Positions 60,856-64,000 of a DNA stretch of 64,000 bases are shown here, piece by piece. The DNA is taken from assembly GCF_963669205.1 (NCBI RefSeq), contig NZ_OY769915.1, positions 1,524,001-1,588,000 of the forward strand. Reading direction: 5' to 3'. Numbering within the stretch: the first letter of the stretch is position 1; the number at the start of each line of letters is the position of its first letter. The notes beneath the pieces are model-generated. The model was not told the origin of the DNA, did not search any database, and was given only the letters and a program-made list of their open reading frames with translations. Source of the DNA: an uncultured Roseibium sp. Lineage in GTDB: Bacteria > Pseudomonadota > Alphaproteobacteria > Rhizobiales > Stappiaceae. The position numbers were made by a program, and so were the translations under genes.

Positions 60856-62496
60856 ATGCACGCGAAGTTACTGGAAATCAGCTTGTTCGGGTCCTGTATT
60901 GTCCGTTCCCTGGAACCCGGAGCTTTCGAGATCACAGGTAAGAAGCATCGCGCGATCTTCGCGCTGCTTGCGACTGCGCCGCATGGCTGCAGAAGCCGGA
61001 CCTTCCTGCAGGAAACGCTTTGGGGGGCCTCTTGCTACGACACCGGCAGGCAGAGCCTCAGGCGCGCGCTCTCCGACATCAAGTCGGCGATGGGTCCCTA
61101 TTACAATCAGCTGATCACGACCAACAATTCCGAAGTCACGCTCGATCTCGGAAATGTCGTTTTTGCCGGTCAGCCGGGGCAGGGAACTTTTCTGGAGGGC
61201 CTCGACGTCCCCGCGCCGCTGTTCGAGGCCTGGCGCGACGCGGTCAGGGCCAATCCGGAACAGGTACACGCGCTTTTTCGGACCCCGGCGTCGTCTCTTC
61301 CGCGGCCTCCGGTGCCGACCGTGACTGTCATGCCGCTCTTGAGCATCGAGAGCAATCCGGAGCTGTCGATGCTCGGGGACTGGTTCGCCGAGGAGATCTG
61401 CCGGTCGCTCTCGCGCACGAACCTTCTGGCCGTCATATCCCATTTTTCGAGCCGTGCACTTGCAGGGCGCAGGATCGATATCGAGGCTATTCGGACAAAG
61501 CTTGCGGTCGACTATTGTGTTGCCGGCAGCATCCGGCAGATCGGCGACGAGGTGATCACCGATGTCGACTTTCTGGACGCAGAGACGGGGCGTATTCTCT
61601 GGACCCGCCAGTTCAGCGGCAAGCAGTCCGAGTTTATCAACGATTCGGGTCAGGGCCTCACCAATATCGTGACGTCCGTCGGCAATGCGATTGCGTCCGA
61701 CACGTTGCGCTATGTGCGCGGCCGCCCGATCAACGAAATCGCCGATCACAAGCTTCTCATGGCGAGCGTCAGTCTGATGCACCGCTCGACCTTGCGGGAC
61801 TTCGCAAAGTCGCGCGAGCTTCTGGACGAAGCCCTCAGGAGAGCGCCGCGTTCGGCGGAGGTTCACGCCTGGCGCGGCAAGTGGCACGTGCTCAGCGTCG
61901 TCAACGGATGGAGTTCGGACCCCACCAAGGACACCAAGAGCGCGGTCGGCAGCACCTCGAAAGCGTTGGATATCGATCCTGAAAACGCGTTCTGCATGAC
62001 CATTGACGGATTCGCGCACAACAATCTGCTCCGCCGGCTCGACGTTGCATCATCGCGTTACGAGAACGCGCTCGAGCACAATCCGAATGAAGCGCTGTCC
62101 TGGCTGTTGCGCAGCGCGCTTTACGCGTTTCAGGATTCTGGCAGCCAGGCGGTGCACGCTGCGGACAAGGCGCGCAAGCTGTCTCCCATCGATCCTTTCA
62201 AGTATTTCTATGACTGTTTGAGCGCGACGGCCTATCTGGCGTCCGAAGATTATGAAAAGGCGCTGGATTTTGCCAACAGTTCGCTGGAGCGCAACCAACG
62301 TCATCTGTCGACTCTTCGTGCAAAAATTATTGCTCTTCATTTTCTTGATCGGACCGCAGAAGCAAAAACGGTCGCGGATGAATTGCGGCGCAGACAGCCA
62401 ACCTTCTCCGTGGAAGGCTACATGAATGCGCACCCGGCGGCCGACTATCAGGTCGGCCAAAACGCAATGCGCGCCTTGCGCGCGGTTGGTTTCTAA
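60856..62496 (+). CDS. Winged-helix regulator with TolB-like and TPR domains
   Basis: From the ATG at 60856 the protein has 546 residues. About 1-105 form an OmpR/SARP-type winged-helix DNA-binding domain (LEISLFGSCIVRSL; RSRTFLQETLWG; RQSLRRALSDIKSAMG). About 155-280 resemble the TolB N-terminal-like domain found in bacterial adenylate-cyclase and CadC-like regulators (VTVMPLLSIESNPELSMLGDWFAEEI; YCVAGSIRQIGDEVITDVDFLD). The remainder is TPR repeats (AHNNLLRRLDVASSRYENALEHNPNEALS and others). The start is uncertain (60823 also possible). It is followed 22 bp later by the haloperoxidase-like gene, probably co-transcribed or its target. Confidence 0.8.
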   Translation: MHAKLLEISLFGSCIVRSLEPGAFEITGKKHRAIFALLATAPHGCRSRTFLQETLWGASCYDTGRQSLRRALSDIKSAMGPYYNQLITTNNSEVTLDLGNVVFAGQPGQGTFLEGLDVPAPLFEAWRDAVRANPEQVHALFRTPASSLPRPPVPTVTVMPLLSIESNPELSMLGDWFAEEICRSLSRTNLLAVISHFSSRALAGRRIDIEAIRTKLAVDYCVAGSIRQIGDEVITDVDFLDAETGRILWTRQFSGKQSEFINDSGQGLTNIVTSVGNAIASDTLRYVRGRPINEIADHKLLMASVSLMHRSTLRDFAKSRELLDEALRRAPRSAEVHAWRGKWHVLSVVNGWSSDPTKDTKSAVGSTSKALDIDPENAFCMTIDGFAHNNLLRRLDVASSRYENALEHNPNEALSWLLRSALYAFQDSGSQAVHAADKARKLSPIDPFKYFYDCLSATAYLASEDYEKALDFANSSLERNQRHLSTLRAKIIALHFLDRTAEAKTVADELRRRQPTFSVEGYMNAHPAADYQVGQNAMRALRAVGF

Positions 62497-62518
62497 CGAG
62501 GAATTCTAGGGGGTTTAA

Positions 62519-63658
62519 ATGGCCTATTTCGGCGGCATTGGCGGTATCGGTGGTATCGGCGGTATTGGAGGCATCGGCGGTATCGGCGGTATTGGCGGCA
62601 TAGGGGGCATCGGCGGTATCGGCGGAATAGGCCTCAACGCAACCGGTCTCGGCGGTTTCATCGGCGGCGGCGGTGGACTGGACTCCCTGACGATACAGGG
62701 GCTGCAGACCAGCGCACAGGCCATTGCCCACGCGGCCGGAGACGGCGCCACCCATCCGTCCCGTGAAATGGACTTCTCGTCGAGCGAGAACCTCGGCAAA
62801 TGGGCGGGCTGGGTCCGGGCCTCGCTCTATCTCAGCGATTTCATGAGCGAGCTTTCCTGGGAAACAAGGGACGGCACCAGCTCCGAAGTCACCCTGTCGC
62901 ACCGGCCGCACGGCGGCGGTCCCGTGCAACCCTTTTTCTCCGTGGTTCGTCCCGATGGCGACTTGTTCGACAAACAGCTGGATCTGGTGCGGTCCTATAT
63001 GGATCAGCGCCCGGAGCGGACCGCTGAAATCACGTCGCAGCTCGGTTTCCCGACCCCGTATTTTGCAATGATCCTGGGTCTCATCCCCGGCAGAAATGAC
63101 AACACGCTTGAACTGATCACCCTGACGCAGGTCCTGGCTGCGCATGTGGCCATGATCGTGAAACACCATCTTGCGATCCGGCGTCCGGACCGTATCGGAG
63201 CATCGATCCTGCCGATGATCCCGACCCCGGCGCATGGCAGTTTCCCGAGCGCGCATGCGACGGAAGCCTTTGCCGTCGTGCGCATGCTGGAAGGCCTGAT
63301 CGATGCATCCGGCACCCACTACCCGGACAAGGACAAGCGCAAGAACCTGTTGCGCAAACAGGCAGAACGCATTGCGGTCAGCCGCACGGTCGCCGGCGTG
63401 CATTACCCGGTCGACAGCTGGGCCGGAGCATTGCTTGGAAAAATGGTTGGCGAGATCGTCCTGAACAAGTGTGGCGCGCAGACGGAAATGCGCGGACTGA
63501 AATACGAGGCGCACGCGGCGTCCGACTTCATGGTCTCTGACTACGCGCCGGCCAAATGGGGTGCGCACGGGGTCACCGAACTTCAGCTCTGCACGATCGA
63601 CAAGAGCGACCAGTTCGAATGGCTCTGGAAGAAAGCGGTCGATGAGTATGACCTTTAG
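62519..63658 (+). CDS. PAP2/vanadium-haloperoxidase-fold protein with N-terminal GGI repeats
   Basis: The 379-residue protein begins MAYF, then eleven Gly-Gly-Ile repeats (residues 5-37) and a Gly-rich linker to about 54. The rest has the phosphate/vanadate-binding site of PAP2 phosphatases and vanadium haloperoxidases. K215 with RP fits KxxxxxxRP (KHHLAIRRP), PSAH is at 243-246, and S288-R289, H295 and D299 are in SRTVAGVHYPVD. Ala replaces the usual Gly of PSGH. The spacing is nearer to bacterial haloperoxidases than to membrane PAP2 enzymes, and no membrane helix is seen. There is no signal peptide. Haloperoxidase, phosphatase or another role cannot be separated by reading alone. Confidence 0.78.
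   Translation: MAYFGGIGGIGGIGGIGGIGGIGGIGGIGGIGGIGGIGLNATGLGGFIGGGGGLDSLTIQGLQTSAQAIAHAAGDGATHPSREMDFSSSENLGKWAGWVRASLYLSDFMSELSWETRDGTSSEVTLSHRPHGGGPVQPFFSVVRPDGDLFDKQLDLVRSYMDQRPERTAEITSQLGFPTPYFAMILGLIPGRNDNTLELITLTQVLAAHVAMIVKHHLAIRRPDRIGASILPMIPTPAHGSFPSAHATEAFAVVRMLEGLIDASGTHYPDKDKRKNLLRKQAERIAVSRTVAGVHYPVDSWAGALLGKMVGEIVLNKCGAQTEMRGLKYEAHAASDFMVSDYAPAKWGAHGVTELQLCTIDKSDQFEWLWKKAVDEYDL
62531..62629 (+). repeat. 99-bp array of eleven 9-bp GGI codons
   Basis: Eleven tandem units encode Gly-Gly-Ile with mixed codons (GGC/GGT/GGA/GGG; ATT/ATC/ATA). The repeat is exact in protein but diverged in DNA, which suggests selection on the peptide rather than recent slippage. Confidence 0.92.
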
Positions 63659-63675
63659 GAAGGGACACCTCGAAC

Positions 63676-64000
63676 ATGACCGACTTCACAGCAAACGGCG
63701 GCCAGGACCAGGCCGTCGCACTCCGGAACTATCTCGGACCGTATGAGGCCTGGAACTTCGGCATAGGCAAGCACTACGCCTTTCCTGTCTATCGAAGCAC
63801 GGATGTCCGTTACCTGACGGCCCTGGCCGAGCATCCCGAGCCGAAAAATCCGCATGCGCTTGTGGACGGGGACGCAGGACAGCGCGGCATGTGGCTCCCC
63901 ACAATCTGGGGCAGGACGGACGATGTCTCCTTGAAGTTCTGGCCGATCGTGGTCGAGAACCGGTCCGGCGGCGATATCGCGCCGGACTGCCTGACCCTGA
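63676..64000 (+). CDS. Unrecognised protein, cut by the window end
   Basis: An ATG at 63676, 17 bp after the haloperoxidase-like gene, opens a frame that runs to the window edge (108 residues visible). Segments such as LGPYEAWNFGIGKHYAFPVYRSTDVRYLTALAEHPEPKNPH and MWLPTIWGRTDDVSLKFWPIVVENRSGGDIAPDCLTL show no motif I know. No signal peptide is seen. The close spacing says it is in the same transcript as the GGI-repeat protein and may act with it. Confidence 0.7.
   Translation, partial: MTDFTANGGQDQAVALRNYLGPYEAWNFGIGKHYAFPVYRSTDVRYLTALAEHPEPKNPHALVDGDAGQRGMWLPTIWGRTDDVSLKFWPIVVENRSGGDIAPDCLTL

Noticed and set aside
62531..62629. Tandem 9-bp repeats as a possible CRISPR or minisatellite
   Set aside because: Units are only 9 bp, in frame, without spacers, and encode a regular GGI peptide inside a gene.

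Overview
The window is high-GC chromosomal DNA, most likely from a marine alphaproteobacterium of the Hyphomicrobiales/Stappiaceae type (Roseibium/Labrenzia-like). This rests on gcrA, the phoR-pstSCAB-phoU-phoB order with long PstC and PstA proteins, fatty-acid cis/trans isomerase, and many LysR/PuuB/GMC-type catabolic genes. The taxon is an inference from gene content and was not tested by a search. I see no tRNA, rRNA, CRISPR or prophage genes.

Layout. 1-5 kb: tail of an ankyrin-like protein, a small MscS channel, a CPA1 cation/proton antiporter with a C-terminal cyclic-nucleotide-binding domain, and an EamA transporter. 5-10 kb: malate synthase G, then a LysR regulator facing a dehalogenase-like alpha/beta hydrolase and a type II haloacid-dehalogenase-like HAD protein. 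10-14.8 kb: an operon of a di-iron fatty-acyl hydroxylase and a cNMP-binding acyltransferase, then a quiC-type 3-dehydroshikimate dehydratase with a divergent TetR regulator and the remnant of a Gfo/Idh/MocA oxidoreductase. 15-21.9 kb: YHYH and SnoaL-like proteins, then a GMC dehydrogenase-ALDH-enolase-superfamily operon with a divergent GcvA-like LysR regulator. 22-32.4 kb: cis/trans isomerase, paired PuuB-like amine oxidases, a MarR-ABM-GNAT operon, an ArsR-SRPBCC pair, a DnaJ-type chaperone and a lipoprotein. 32.5-38.3 kb: pdxH, corA, small membrane proteins, DUF1499 and MBL hydrolase genes.

38.5-46.4 kb is the phosphate regulon, with a four-half-site Pho box array in front of pstS. It is followed by gcrA (opposite strand), argD-argF-hslO and an RND efflux pair. 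55.7-57.7 kb is a mobile and repeat island: an IS5-type element inserted at the centre of a REP-like palindrome, a second REP copy, and a 266-bp MITE-like element with 31-bp inverted repeats and a TA duplication. After an esterase-like hydrolase, a second di-iron hydroxylase and an orphan solute-binding protein, the window ends in the least familiar locus. It consists of a small TTG-start protein, a winged-helix/TolB-like/TPR regulator, a PAP2/vanadium-haloperoxidase-fold enzyme with eleven N-terminal Gly-Gly-Ile repeats, and an unrecognised protein cut by the window edge.

Two themes link genes. One is halogen chemistry: two dehalogenase-like enzymes near 9 kb and a haloperoxidase-type active site at 63 kb. 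The other is lipid tailoring: an acyltransferase, two di-iron hydroxylases and the cis/trans isomerase. Both are inferences from family membership.
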